From Acerihabitans sp035013185 (GTDB taxonomy: Bacteria; Pseudomonadota; Gammaproteobacteria; Enterobacterales; Enterobacteriaceae), in contig NZ_JAYGJO010000005.1 of the NCBI RefSeq assembly GCF_035013185.1, forward strand, positions 124,001-188,000: 64,000 nt of DNA. Direction: 5' to 3'. A program made the translations under genes and the position numbers. Position 1 is the stretch's first letter; each line of letters opens with the position of its first letter. Positions 18,559 to 27,474 of this stretch are shown here, one piece after another. The notes beneath the pieces are model-generated. The model was not told the origin of the DNA, did no database searches, and saw only the letters and a program-made list of their open reading frames with translations.

Positions 18559-21500
18559 TCACCCGCGGCGGCGGCGGCGGGTGGGTGGTTGTCGGTTCTC
18601 TGCCGCCGGGTCAACCTTAAAAATCAACTCGGGCAAGCGGAATCCCTGAAGTTTCAGCAGCGCCAACGGCCCCTCGGCAAGCTCGCTGCGCAGGATGAAT
18701 TTGAGCGAGTTACCGTCAGGCGTTGTCCACGTCAACTGGGTGCGGCCGCTGTCTAATGCGGTGACCCGTGCCTGATCGAGTAAACGGATCAGGCCCCAGT
18801 TCCCCTGGTTATCGGCATACAACCGCATGCCGGTATTGACGCTGCGCCAGCTGAGTTGAACACCCGGGTAGTAGCTATTCCCCGGCCAGGTGAAGCTCTG
18901 CCAGCTTTCTATCTGGTTGAAGTAATCCAAATGCTGCTCATCAACCGTCAACTTCATCCTGGCAATATCCCTGGACGGGCGCGCCATTAGCTCAAAATGC
19001 ACCTTGGCATCACCCTGGGTAAACACGATGTCCGAGAGCCCCGCCAACTGGTTAATCGCGTCGAGGAACTCGGGATTGACGGTCATCCCTTGACTGGCCG
19101 CAGGATCAACCACCCAGCGATTGCCCTCCTGATACAGGATGCCGCCGAGGTGGCTTTTCAAGAAGGTGGTAATCCGCCCGGAATCGCTGCGCAGAAACTG
19201 CGCCAACAGGGGCAAGGAGGCATCGCTGCCGGTGGTGTTGAACGGATAACGCCCGGTAAAAGCGTTATTCCACTGATCGACAATGGTGCTCTGCCAGCGA
19301 GCATTCAGGCTGCCCGCGGCAGGAACCAGTACCTGACGCCATGCCAGATCCAATGGCTGTACAAACAGCGCCTGACCAAAACCGCTCCACTCCTGTCCGA
19401 GGCTGGCGGCCATCAGGCGCCCATAGTCACGGGTATCCGTCAGGTCGATGGCTTTGCCCTGAAACACGGTCTGGGCCAGCATCTGTGACATGGCTTGGGG
19501 ATCGGGGGCGCTGGTGACTTGCTGTAGTTTCAAACGAACCTGTGTTACGCGGGCAAGCCACGACTGGAAGCTCAGGTTACCGTTACGGGCGGTACCGTCT
19601 TTACCGTCCATGACACTCAGCAGCGGACCAAATACGCCGTCCAGTGGCCCACGGGGGCCCTGAGCCCGTAGTGCGAAGTGCTGAGCCTGTTTTTCCCGGC
19701 CGATCAGTTTTTTGGCTGAATCCACAATCGAATCCGCCAAACCTTCACTTTTCTGACCGGTTTTTCCCTGCCAGGCGAGCGTATTCATCAAGGCAACCAA
19801 CGGGGATTGGCGTACATCAGCCAGCAGGTTTAGCTGGGCAATCGCTTCCGAAAGTGAGCTTGCCCCATGCCACTGAATGCCGTTGACCATATTCAGCCAG
19901 GCATTGCCGAAGTCAGTAAAATAGCGTTCTGTGAGGCGCGCTTTCAGGGCTTCCGGCGACATTTCACTGTCTGGTTGATGGGTTTTGTCGCTCAGGACCC
20001 AGTCGATTTCATCGCGGCGGGTTTTCACCACATCAGCAATGGCATTTTGCACCTGGTCTTGCCATGCCTGACGGGTGAACATGCCCGGAACTACGTCATC
20101 AGTGCGAAAGAGGGTTGACGCATCGGTATCCCCAATCATCTCTGCCAGCGTTAAGTCCGGCCAGTTACTGGCGATGCGCTTGAGCATCTCCTGATAGAGC
20201 CCCGCCTCTGCATTGCGTTGCCCGATCTGCTTGAGCAGGATGTGGCGGACGCTGCTGATAAGTTCGGCGTCGGGGGTTATTTTCCATTCCGGATGCGTCG
20301 GCAGGCTCTGGGCATAAAAACCCAGCAGTTTTGGCGCCAGTGACTGCCAAACACCATCCGGTACGCCTTTTCGCGTCGGCCAGGATGTCATCACCTGTTT
20401 CGATAGCCAGACGGCGTCGGTTTTATCCGGACGGGCCAGCATCAGGTAACTTTTGAGCAGGGTGTAGGCGCGTTGGGTTCCTTGCGCTCTGGCACGACTG
20501 GCCGGCGGCAGTTTCACATAGTCATGCAGTTGGTGTTGCAGATGCGCGGCGGTGGCATCGCGCATCAACTGGGCGTTATTGCGGACATACCGCGGCCAGA
20601 GTATGTCCAGGGTAGCTCGATCCTGATTGAGCCCAAACCGGGTAAACCAAGGTGCCCCTTGGTCCGTACGATGTTGCAGGCGAGCAATCGTCTGCTGGAG
20701 AATAAGCTGATGACGCAAACGCGCTGATAGCGGTTGTTGTGAATCCCCAGCCAATCGGGCTGCGTCCTGAGTCCGGTAAATGTCCGCCCGGTTAACCGCC
20801 AGTGATAGTAGGGTACCGGTCCCCCACAGCACCACCGCGATCAGCAGGAACAAACGTGATGCCTGTAACCCGTCAAAGGCGATTTTTTTAGCGTGGGTAC
20901 GCTGGCTGTCTTTGGCGACGGCCTGCCACGCAGGGCAGTTTAGCCTGACATGGGCTTCGGTGTTTGTATCTGCCAGCCCAGGGCTAAATATCACACCACG
21001 CAGGCGGTAGGGGGCGGTGCCTTGCATCAAGCCGTTAAATAACACCATCAGCCGGGGTTTTAGTTCACCGGACAAACGGGAAGACAGCCGCAACAGCCAG
21101 TCATGACCGGAGTGGTCCAGTAGCTGCGCTATTCCAGCTTGGCGTAAGCGGGGAACCAGTTCATCAAGAGAAGACATCGCGTCTTGCACCGTTGCGCCGG
21201 GTCCAAACAGCGCACCTATTGCCGCTGGCGCTGTTTCTGCCGCTGGGCCGTAGGCCTTATCAATCAACCACAGCCAGACCGGCGCCTGCCAGCCCAGCAA
21301 TTGGTCGGCTTTCTGGCGGCAGCGTCGCCAGGCATCACACTGCACCGCCAAGGGCAGTGAGTCGGTATTCAGCACGTGCACAATGCCATCGAGTGGACGG
21401 CGTGGTCGCACCTGTTTCAGCGCTGACAACCATGCCTGATCCGGTGGCGACTGCGCATCACCGGCACGGATCAGCACGATACCGTCGCCTTCCTGCCACT

Positions 21501-21942
21501 GATCCCGGGTTAACCCCGGAACGGCGTGGTCGAGGTCAGCGTCTTGGCCCTGTACCAACAGAATACGGACCTTATGTTTCCACCGGCGGCCATAACACCG
21601 GCGAAGGTGTTCGGTGAGTAACGTCGCAGCCCACTGTGTGCCGTCTTTATCAGCCGAAAATTCAGGTATTTTTTCGGGGTCGTGCGTTGGCTGATTTTTA
21701 TGCCAGCGCACCTGCAGACCGGCTTTGCCGGCGCGTTCGAACATCCGTTCCAGCACCCAGCCAATACTCCCGACAACGATCACCAGCCACGCACAACACA
21801 AGGCAATCCCTGTGGTATTGTAAGGCCCAAATCCCGTCGCCTCGGCGGTTGCTTGCGGCCAGTGCCAGAACATACCGGCGACCATCAGGATAATGCAGAT
21901 TAAAAATAGCGCGACAGAACCAATAATGGATGAGAGTTTCAT
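18559..21942 (-). CDS. tssM: T6SS inner-membrane core protein TssM (IcmF)
   Basis: About 1127 residues from the ATG at 21942 (MKLSSIIGSVALF). A TTG five codons earlier would also extend the frame, but it lies inside the upstream gene's end. TssM spans the inner membrane and forms the periplasmic channel with TssL and TssJ. Two transmembrane segments near the N-terminus (about 4-24 and 42-64) and one near residue 370 (LFLLIAVVLWGTGTLL) are visible; the long C-terminal part is periplasmic. Where many TssM proteins carry a Walker A GxxGxGKT motif, this one reads RILLVQGQDADLDHA, so nucleotide binding is probably absent. Confidence 0.9.
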   Translation of the reverse strand: MKLSSIIGSVALFLICIILMVAGMFWHWPQATAEATGFGPYNTTGIALCCAWLVIVVGSIGWVLERMFERAGKAGLQVRWHKNQPTHDPEKIPEFSADKDGTQWAATLLTEHLRRCYGRRWKHKVRILLVQGQDADLDHAVPGLTRDQWQEGDGIVLIRAGDAQSPPDQAWLSALKQVRPRRPLDGIVHVLNTDSLPLAVQCDAWRRCRQKADQLLGWQAPVWLWLIDKAYGPAAETAPAAIGALFGPGATVQDAMSSLDELVPRLRQAGIAQLLDHSGHDWLLRLSSRLSGELKPRLMVLFNGLMQGTAPYRLRGVIFSPGLADTNTEAHVRLNCPAWQAVAKDSQRTHAKKIAFDGLQASRLFLLIAVVLWGTGTLLSLAVNRADIYRTQDAARLAGDSQQPLSARLRHQLILQQTIARLQHRTDQGAPWFTRFGLNQDRATLDILWPRYVRNNAQLMRDATAAHLQHQLHDYVKLPPASRARAQGTQRAYTLLKSYLMLARPDKTDAVWLSKQVMTSWPTRKGVPDGVWQSLAPKLLGFYAQSLPTHPEWKITPDAELISSVRHILLKQIGQRNAEAGLYQEMLKRIASNWPDLTLAEMIGDTDASTLFRTDDVVPGMFTRQAWQDQVQNAIADVVKTRRDEIDWVLSDKTHQPDSEMSPEALKARLTERYFTDFGNAWLNMVNGIQWHGASSLSEAIAQLNLLADVRQSPLVALMNTLAWQGKTGQKSEGLADSIVDSAKKLIGREKQAQHFALRAQGPRGPLDGVFGPLLSVMDGKDGTARNGNLSFQSWLARVTQVRLKLQQVTSAPDPQAMSQMLAQTVFQGKAIDLTDTRDYGRLMAASLGQEWSGFGQALFVQPLDLAWRQVLVPAAGSLNARWQSTIVDQWNNAFTGRYPFNTTGSDASLPLLAQFLRSDSGRITTFLKSHLGGILYQEGNRWVVDPAASQGMTVNPEFLDAINQLAGLSDIVFTQGDAKVHFELMARPSRDIARMKLTVDEQHLDYFNQIESWQSFTWPGNSYYPGVQLSWRSVNTGMRLYADNQGNWGLIRLLDQARVTALDSGRTQLTWTTPDGNSLKFILRSELAEGPLALLKLQGFRLPELIFKVDPAAENRQPPTRRRRRG

Positions 21943-21949
21943 GACTGAT

Positions 21950-23128
21950 TTACACAATCCCTGATGATTTTTCTGACGTCACAGCACATAACTGGTGACA
22001 AGAAGGTGCTGATTCCACGACCACGATTTGTGGCTCTTGGTCAACATGGCACTGGCGGGCCGCCAGGATCACGGCCTGCCAAAGGGCCGCCGTGCCGGCA
22101 TAACCGGCGACAGTATCAATATTGACAGTACGCTGCCCTGTCAGTGCTGGGGCGAAAGTGACACAAGCCTGGACCCATGACGACTCACTGGCTATTTTCC
22201 CGCCGGTGAGCCAACCCCGGATGGGCGCGGTTTTGCTTAGGTTCCCCCATAGCATCGCGTGACGTAAGGCGTGGGGGAGATCACCGTGCTGGCTGGGTTG
22301 TGGGCGATGGATGCGGATCGCCGGTGAAGACATGTTGGGAAGTTTGCGATTACTCACTAACATGACGGTGATGGCCTCACCACTGTCCTGAGGTGCAACC
22401 TCATAAAGTTGTGCACTGACAATCAGTAACGCACCGGGAATCTCATGCTGCCAGTCAAGCCAGCGATCCAGAATGCGCGATCCCGAGAGGGGGTGGATCC
22501 GGCGCAGCGGATACGCCATGCCGGCAATCAACCTGTCCGTGATATCGACGATATTCTCACCGCCATCGAATGCCAGATAACAGGGCAACTCTGGCGGAAG
22601 CTGGGCTAACAGATGACTCGCCTTGCCACAAATATCATCCAGATAACATGCCAGAATGTCGGCCGGTTTTCCCCTGTCGGGTAAGGCTGAATGTCGTAAC
22701 ACACTGACGCCATCTCGGGCGAGGCTGGGTTCAATCATGGGCACATTTTTGACGGCGGCCCGATGCGTTTTTATCCCCCCGACTTCCAGTGCATTAATCA
22801 GATATCCACCGATAAACCAGGCGAAACGCTGCCCCCTGGCTGTCTCTGATGCCATCAGTCGCTCGCGTTCTTTATTCCATGAGACGCTACCGATACGCTC
22901 GAGTTGATACGCTATGCGACGTAAGGCAAACGCACTCCCCCAGATCAGCCAGGGTAGACAGGTGGCACTAAACCAGAACCTAACCCCGGTGCGTTCACTC
23001 GGCCAGAACCACAGTGTCATGCCCACACCGGTCAGAAACATCACCACACCTGACATGACCCAACGTGCCGTGACGGGGCGGCGGATATCCGGCGCTTTAG
23101 CCGGGATGGCATCAAGATTGACTGGCAT
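21950..23128 (-). CDS. Uncharacterised T6SS-associated inner-membrane protein
   Basis: 392 residues with two predicted membrane segments near the N-terminus (about 22-44 VTARWVMSGVVMFLTGVGMT... and 51-69 WFSATCLPWLIWGSAFALR). The rest appears cytoplasmic or periplasmic with no motif I recognise. It ends seven bases before the tssM start and begins near the broken PAAR gene, so it is in the T6SS operon. I do not recognise it as TssA: there is no ImpA-type N-terminal motif. An accessory role with the TssM complex is an inference from position only. Confidence 0.75.
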   Translation of the reverse strand: MPVNLDAIPAKAPDIRRPVTARWVMSGVVMFLTGVGMTLWFWPSERTGVRFWFSATCLPWLIWGSAFALRRIAYQLERIGSVSWNKERERLMASETARGQRFAWFIGGYLINALEVGGIKTHRAAVKNVPMIEPSLARDGVSVLRHSALPDRGKPADILACYLDDICGKASHLLAQLPPELPCYLAFDGGENIVDITDRLIAGMAYPLRRIHPLSGSRILDRWLDWQHEIPGALLIVSAQLYEVAPQDSGEAITVMLVSNRKLPNMSSPAIRIHRPQPSQHGDLPHALRHAMLWGNLSKTAPIRGWLTGGKIASESSWVQACVTFAPALTGQRTVNIDTVAGYAGTAALWQAVILAARQCHVDQEPQIVVVESAPSCHQLCAVTSEKSSGIV

Positions 23129-23130
23129 GA

Positions 23131-23507
23131 TTAGCTGACCACGGCATCGGGCTGCGACCTAATAAGCGTGCCGCGACAACCTCTTTTATGACCGAGGAAG
23201 GCAACAGAAATACCCTTGTCTGGATAGCCTTGATAGTCTGGATTGCCTTCAGTAACGGTGGTTGGCCCATGACGGTTAATCGGGCAGGGCAGGTTGTCGC
23301 CTTTGCGGACAACACCGATACGCCAAAACACCTGGCATCAACACCTGACTGAACTTCACACTCATGGGGGCATTGATCGCCGATACGAACCATTCCTGGC
23401 ATAACTGCTCCTGTTATTTCAGTAATCTCATTTCCTGACATAAATTTGTGACCATTGCCTGCGGTGTCAATAACCCACAACCGGCTAACATAAACGACGT
23501 CATTCAT
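23131..23507 (-). pseudogene. PAAR-domain spike-tip protein, frameshifted
   Basis: PAAR proteins cap the VgrG spike and are needed for efficient T6SS firing. The first frame from ATG 23507 (MNDVVYVSRLWVIDTAGNGHK...VRIGDQCPHECEVQSGVDA) and a second frame (FWRIGVVRKGDNLPCPINRHG...VAFLGHKRGCRGTLI) together make one normal PAAR protein. They are out of register by one base near 23333-23340, where a base appears to have been lost around GATGCCAGG. Each half alone lacks the complete fold. No second PAAR gene is present in this window. Confidence 0.8.
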
Positions 23508-23540
23508 GGGTCTGCCCATGTGTAGCGTCAACCGCTAAAA

Positions 23541-23587
23541 TAAATAACATTTTTAATAAAATGGAAGATGTTATTTATCGTAATAAT
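23541..23587. promoter_or_regulatory. Inverted repeat upstream of the PAAR gene
   Basis: TAAATAACAT (23541-23550) and its exact reverse complement (23578-23587) flank a 27-base AT-rich spacer. It lies 34 bases upstream of the PAAR start. It could be an operator or a weak terminator for incoming transcription. Nothing else was recognised in the AT-rich stretch 23508-23846. Confidence 0.35.
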
Positions 23588-23846
23588 GATAAGTGTGCGA
23601 ATATAAAAAGTATCTCCAGTCAACCGACTATTATGAACAGCCAATGGCCATGCTTTCTAAACAACACCGTAGAAATATAAAATTCATAACTTCACAAATA
23701 AGAGTAGTTGAGTTTTTTTATCAAACTTATTGTTAACAATAACATCCGTTTCTGTACTGTAGTTGTTCAAAAAGTGGAGTTTATTTTTACAGCAATGTAG
23801 ATGATTTTGTTACAGTATTATTTTTAAATGCGTTTTCTTACTTGCC

Positions 23847-24240
23847 CTACAGTAATAAGTCAGTGCATTTCATGTTTCCATCTATTTTTTGGTTTTTTTC
23901 ATTAAGATATCGAATACGGCACCATTTTTCTGTCTCATTTTTATATAATAAAGTGATCTTATCTTTTTTAATAAGATAGAATTCCAATTTATTAAACGAT
24001 GTGTCATAAAAGTAGGCTTTATCGGAGGCAACCGCAAAAGGGGGTGATGGTTGGTTTTTTATGTTGCATATGTTGATTGGGGGAGCGTTATTCAAAATCA
24101 TTTGATCATTTAATTTATTTAGCGTCTTAAACGCGACGTCAAGAGGAATACCCAGAAAAATAGTCGATAGCGGACAAATTTTTAGTGGTTTTGATGTAAC
24201 GAAAATAATACCGGTTTTATCAAACTCAAATAAAGCCGCC
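23847..24240 (-). pseudogene. C-terminal relic of an SH3-like immunity protein
   Basis: An open frame of about 131 codons with no start. The last 84 codons match the C-terminus of the immunity gene at 30266-31210 closely (YFYD.SFNKL..YLIKKDKITLLYKNETEKWCRIRY). The shared part has the layout of a bacterial SH3-like domain. The frame is lost upstream at a run of seven A residues near 24241-24247. It is a displaced copy of the active immunity gene's 3' end. Confidence 0.7.
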
Positions 24241-24245
24241 TTTTT

Positions 24246-24440
24246 TTAAAATGTCGTATAACTCATTAATTCTGAAGAAAATGGCATCAATGAGGCTGTA
24301 AAGCCATTATCATTTTTTTCTAATTGATACTTTACTGTACAGCCAGTTGGTGATGAAGCACCTGTATCAATATTGCCTCCGTATAAGGTCGATGTAAATA
24401 TTCCACTCGTACTTTTTTCAATCCTAATAAACTCATTTAA
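24246..24440 (-). pseudogene. Relic of another exported, inhibitor-like protein
   Basis: About 64 codons without a start (FIRIEKSTSGIFTSTLYGGN...GCTVKYQLEKNDNGF...PFSSELMSYTTF, then stop). It is a different protein from the relic just downstream. The short beta-rich pattern with a single cysteine could come from a lysozyme-inhibitor-like immunity protein, but I cannot assign a family. It looks like the 3' end of a lost immunity gene. Confidence 0.45.
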
Positions 24441-24743
24441 TTTTTATATATTGAAAATTAGTAATTTACAGGTAATGAAAATAATAGGGAAAATAAACTA
24501 ATAATAACGTTAACGTTAACTTTCACTTTTTGAACTCGCTAGTGCGTTATTGTTTCACGTGTGAATATTTTTATAATCCTAACTTAAATAATATTTTGTT
24601 ATTTATAAAGTCGTGGCGTATTCTCCAACTATATGGGTTTATTCTTCCTTTTTATTAGGATTGTAAGATTTTTTAACCATTAAAAAACCACCCCAAGAAT
24701 ATGTTGCCCTTGTTAGAATATTTTGTATTCCAAGGCAGATATT
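24441..24743. other. AT-rich intergenic stretch, no gene seen
   Basis: No coding frame is supported on either strand. The only structure noticed is a short palindromic GTTAACGTTAAC at about 24508-24523. It is probably debris between immunity genes. Confidence 0.5.
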
Positions 24744-25235
24744 TTAAGTAAACTTGTCTTTTAAGTATTTCTTTATTGATGCAGCATTTTTATACTTAAA
24801 GTGTAAATGTTCCCCATTAAAATCTCCATTCTGTCCTTGTAACTCTGGATCGTTAGTGATTGATTTGTTCGGTATCAGTTTATGATTTTTATAGGAATAA
24901 CCATATGTTTTATACAAATCACCGTTGATTTTTTCAGCACGATGTTTTTGATGCCAAGAGACCAAAATAACTATATTTTTTACTTGATTTAACTTTATGA
25001 AAAAAAAAGTGTCAATGTTAGGGACATCACCATTGGTTTCATATGAATCAATTTTATAACTTTTATTATTTCTTTCTAAATACAACCCAACGGGATGGCT
25101 GATGTCATTTTCTGTTTTTATATATACCCGGCTATTTTTATCAATATTAAAAGGGCCATGAATGATATTTCCCTGGGTTAATGCAATCGATGGAGTTAAT
25201 AATAAAGAAACTAAAATCACAATTTTTTTAAACAT
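24744..25235 (-). CDS. Exported putative immunity protein
   Basis: 163 residues with a clear Sec signal peptide (MFKKIVILVSLLLTPSIALTQG, cleavage after about residue 20). The mature part has no motif I recognise. It lies directly downstream (27 bases) of a relic of the effector core at 25262-25580, exactly where an immunity gene would follow a toxin tip; the tip itself has been lost. A periplasmic immunity function against a cell-wall toxin is inferred from signal peptide and position. Codon use is AT-rich like its neighbours. Confidence 0.55.
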   Translation of the reverse strand: MFKKIVILVSLLLTPSIALTQGNIIHGPFNIDKNSRVYIKTENDISHPVGLYLERNNKSYKIDSYETNGDVPNIDTFFFIKLNQVKNIVILVSWHQKHRAEKINGDLYKTYGYSYKNHKLIPNKSITNDPELQGQNGDFNGEHLHFKYKNAASIKKYLKDKFT

Positions 25236-25261
25236 AAATCAAGTCCTTATAGATACCTAGT

Positions 25262-25580
25262 CTGGATGAAAATGATCATACAAGATCACCATTTTTAAAC
25301 ACCTCCATATGGTTCATCCATTGCATATCGTCCAACCATGTTTTGGCATAAGCGATACGACGTTGGTGATAATCCTCGAAAAACGCTTTCCAGCGCGGAT
25401 GGTGGCAACCAGCGCTCAATTCATTATCGTGTTTTACTATCAGGCGAGCAGCGATATCTCTGATCCCCCTTGTCGGGTGATGTATGGCGCTATACAGCTT
25501 TCAACTGAAAGGCTGTCGCCACTGCCCGCGGTGATGTGTTTGACCCGGTTTTTATAAAAGATGGCGAGTTGTTGTTTGGC
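25262..25580 (-). pseudogene. Core relic of the VgrG-linked effector, copy 3
   Basis: About 320 bases closely matching 29403-29720 and 31920-32240, which encode the effector core (from about LATFYKNLVKHITAGRGDS to NGDPVWHFHP). Several indels and a TGG-to-TGA change (in NGDxVW) break the frame. It has neither N-terminus nor toxin tip. It shows that a third effector cassette once stood here, with the gene at 24744-25235 as its probable immunity partner. Confidence 0.8.
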
Positions 25581-25786
25581 TGATCTCTTAAGTCCAACCC
25601 TGAAAAACACAACAAATCGCCAATGACGGTAGCTATTGGTAACGTAAAAATCGTGGGAGACGTAAAGCGGGTGTTACATTGGGACTTGAAGTATTTTGCC
25701 CGTAGCGGCTACTCGGTGGGTTCAGTTTTGGTATCGAATTCCCCTGTTACCGACCAGTCCCGAGAGTTTGCTGCTCAATGTTCTTG

Positions 25787-25818
25787 CTTAAAAAGCCGCC
25801 TCTCAGCGGATTTTTAAG
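25787..25818. terminator. Strong bidirectional hairpin terminator
   Basis: CTTAAAAAGCCGC and GCGGATTTTTAAG form a 13-pair stem with one mismatch around a six-base loop (CTCTCA). A/T runs lie inside the stem base on both sides, so it can end transcription in either direction. It lies downstream of the LprI-type immunity gene (minus strand). Confidence 0.7.
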
Positions 25819-25832
25819 TTTCTGGGCAAGAG

Positions 25833-25870
25833 ACTACGCGCAGATTAAAAGGATCTCAAGAAGATCCTTT
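25833..25870. terminator. ColE1-replicon-like hairpin sequence
   Basis: ACTACGCGCAGATTAAAAGG followed by ATCTCAAGAAGATCCTTT closely resembles a well-known stretch next to the ColE1/pMB1 replication origin. AAGGATCT (25849-25856) and AGATCCTT (25862-25869) form an eight-pair stem with a five-base loop; T residues follow on the minus strand, so it can act as a terminator for the gene at 25890-26363. A plasmid origin itself is not present. Confidence 0.5.
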
Positions 25871-25889
25871 CTACCAACTTCATATTTCA

Positions 25890-26363
25890 TTACTGCTCTG
25901 AATGAAGAAACTGATTTCTATCTTTGCATCCAGTATCCGAGAACCGTTTACCCATAAACTCACAATGATATTTAACGTAGTCATTCCATTTAGTCTGTGA
26001 CATAGGTTGAACCACACCGCTATTAGCCTCTTTCGTAATTATTGCTTTTAGCTCACGGTTTCTCTCGTATGTTTGCTGATACATACAAGCATTTTGGTTT
26101 ATTTTATACTCAGCACCATCATCAGGAGTATATGAGCAAATTTCATCTCTGGCTTTAAGCCATAGCTTCTGGGAGCGATTGACTTCAGTTTTTATTTCAG
26201 GGAATGATGTAACAATTTTGTTATACACATAATTAAGAATCATATCCTCCGATTTATAGTTATCATGAGAACATTTTTCCAACGCGGCAGTATTTTCACT
26301 TATGCAATTTTCATAAGCAAAAGTAGAAAAACCAATTAAAGATAATAGTATTATTTTTTTCAT
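25890..26363 (-). CDS. LprI-family (DUF1311) periplasmic lysozyme-inhibitor-like immunity protein
   Basis: 157 residues with signal peptide MKKIILLSLIGFSTFA. The mature part (YENCISENTAALEKC..., SQKLWLKARDEICSY, NACMYQQTYERNRELKAII) follows the cysteine and Trp/Arg pattern of the LprI/DUF1311 family, whose founding member inhibits lysozyme. The ATG overlaps the stop of a toxin-tip relic (26364-26486) as ATGA, so it is the immunity gene of that lost toxin. A role in protecting the periplasm from a muramidase-type effector is inferred. Confidence 0.65.
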   Translation of the reverse strand: MKKIILLSLIGFSTFAYENCISENTAALEKCSHDNYKSEDMILNYVYNKIVTSFPEIKTEVNRSQKLWLKARDEICSYTPDDGAEYKINQNACMYQQTYERNRELKAIITKEANSGVVQPMSQTKWNDYVKYHCEFMGKRFSDTGCKDRNQFLHSEQ

Positions 26364-26486
26364 TGAGACAACCCTTCCTCAAATAATTTAGCTTCATCTT
26401 CTCTTCGAGTTATTAACCCATCAAGTCCCTTATCAATCCAAAGCCTCTTCATTGACCGGAACTGATTAGGGATATCACTCAACACA
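26364..26486 (-). pseudogene. C-terminal relic of a lysozyme-like toxin tip
   Basis: 41 codons ending in a stop that overlaps the next start. The translation (...NQFRSMKRLWIDKGLDGLITR, then REDEAKLFEEGLSQ) resembles the end of lysozyme/endolysin-type peptidoglycan hydrolases (GLDGLxxRRxxEAxLF). The rest of the toxin is missing: right at 26487 the sequence switches to a gene on the other strand. Confidence 0.6.
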
Positions 26487-26912
26487 TTGATTGCTATATT
26501 TTTTTCTTCACTCACAGCAACAGTTGCAGCTAAGGAAATTTTGGTATTTAAATGCGATACTGTAAGAAATAAAACAATAAAGATATCCAGAATCGGCGAT
26601 AGAATATTCTATTCGTACGGAAAAGATCAGAATAAGGATGTCGAAATAGAAAAAGATCTATACAGGTCTGATATTCCAGGTATGTTCTCGGATGGTATCA
26701 TTATGGCTAATAAATCGGGGCCATACATATATAATACTATTAGTTTCGATAAAGACGAGCATGAGTACATCGTCACTGCACTAAGTGAAATTAATGTAGC
26801 ATCAGAAAAAATATTCTCTGGGATTTACGTACAAAAAAACGGCATCCAGAGAGAAAAAACAAAATGCCAAGAAGGAACGATAAAAAAAAACTTTGAGTCA
26901 CTGTACAAATAA
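26487..26912 (+). CDS. Inverted exported protein lacking its normal start
   Basis: The only plus-strand gene in the T6SS island. The frame begins with TTG at 26487 (LIAIFFSSLTATVAAKE), which is the rear part of a signal peptide; an in-frame stop lies at 26463-26465 and no ATG precedes it. The mature part (about 125 residues, two cysteines) is not recognised. It looks like an immunity-type protein whose 5' end was cut at an inversion or recombination joint, so it may not be expressed. Confidence 0.5.
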   Translation: MIAIFFSSLTATVAAKEILVFKCDTVRNKTIKISRIGDRIFYSYGKDQNKDVEIEKDLYRSDIPGMFSDGIIMANKSGPYIYNTISFDKDEHEYIVTALSEINVASEKIFSGIYVQKNGIQREKTKCQEGTIKKNFESLYK

Positions 26913-27006
26913 AATATCGGACTTTTAAATAATATAAACTCAATATTTTTTATAAACTCCAGTAAAAATACTCGCACTACTGAATATGGGGCAAGCCCCG
27001 TAAATA

Positions 27007-27360
27007 TTATTTTTTAGGACCAATTCCGGTTCCTGTCGGCAATAATATTTGTGACTTGAGCCACCCCTCTACTGTTTCACCATTTTTTTTAAAGTACATC
27101 ACCGAAGAAAAACCATTAAATTCGGCATAGACATTAACTAAATCTCCTTTTATTAAAAATATTTTTTTATTTATGCACTTCTCATCAGGGGCATCGTAAA
27201 AATACAACCGTCCGCTACCAGATACAATATACCCTGATTGCTCGCCATCAACATACGATTGGCTAGACTCAGATTTAGCATTTATTTCATCACATTCTTC
27301 TTTTGCATAAAGAGAAATAGACAAAAAGAATAAAATAAATAATAATAACAATCTAGTCAT
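27007..27360 (-). CDS. Small exported SH3-like putative immunity protein
   Basis: 117 residues with signal peptide MTRLLLLFILFFLSISLYA. The C-terminal 60 residues (SGRLYFYDAPDEKCI...IFLIKGDLVNVYAEFNGFSSVMYF...VEGWLKS) share the SH3-like layout of the C-termini of the proteins at 27990-28712 and 30266-31210 (x-FYD..., LIKGD, W/IKS). It follows a possible toxin-tail relic at 27394-27474. A periplasmic immunity role is inferred from these features. Confidence 0.55.
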   Translation of the reverse strand: MTRLLLLFILFFLSISLYAKEECDEINAKSESSQSYVDGEQSGYIVSGSGRLYFYDAPDEKCINKKIFLIKGDLVNVYAEFNGFSSVMYFKKNGETVEGWLKSQILLPTGTGIGPKK

Positions 27361-27393
27361 AACAATCCCTGTTTTTTCATGATACTAATGAGT

Positions 27394-27474
27394 TTATCTG
27401 CATAAGTGCAAATAGTCAGGGTTCGACACATTGTGAATAACTTGCAAATACTCTTCCTCTAATTCCTCCAACCA
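27394..27474 (-). pseudogene. Possible toxin-tail relic
   Basis: About 26 codons without a start (WLEELEEEYLQVIHNVSNP, then DYLHLCR and stop) end 33 bases before the signal-peptide gene at 27360. The position mirrors the other tail-plus-immunity pairs here. The sequence is too short for a family call. Confidence 0.3.

Noticed and set aside
23131..23531. Programmed frameshift in the PAAR gene
   Set aside because: No slippery run or downstream structure is evident at the joint; a simple one-base loss explains it better.
25309..25557. Plus-strand ORF repeated at 29408-29650 and 31926-32168
   Set aside because: The three similar plus-strand ORFs are antisense shadows of the repeated effector core on the minus strand.
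25623..25817. Plus-strand ORF of 64 codons
   Set aside because: No ribosome site, no recognised homology, and its end lies in a terminator hairpin.
25833..25870. A functional ColE1-type plasmid origin
   Set aside because: Only a short flanking stretch is present; the RNA I/RNA II region is absent.
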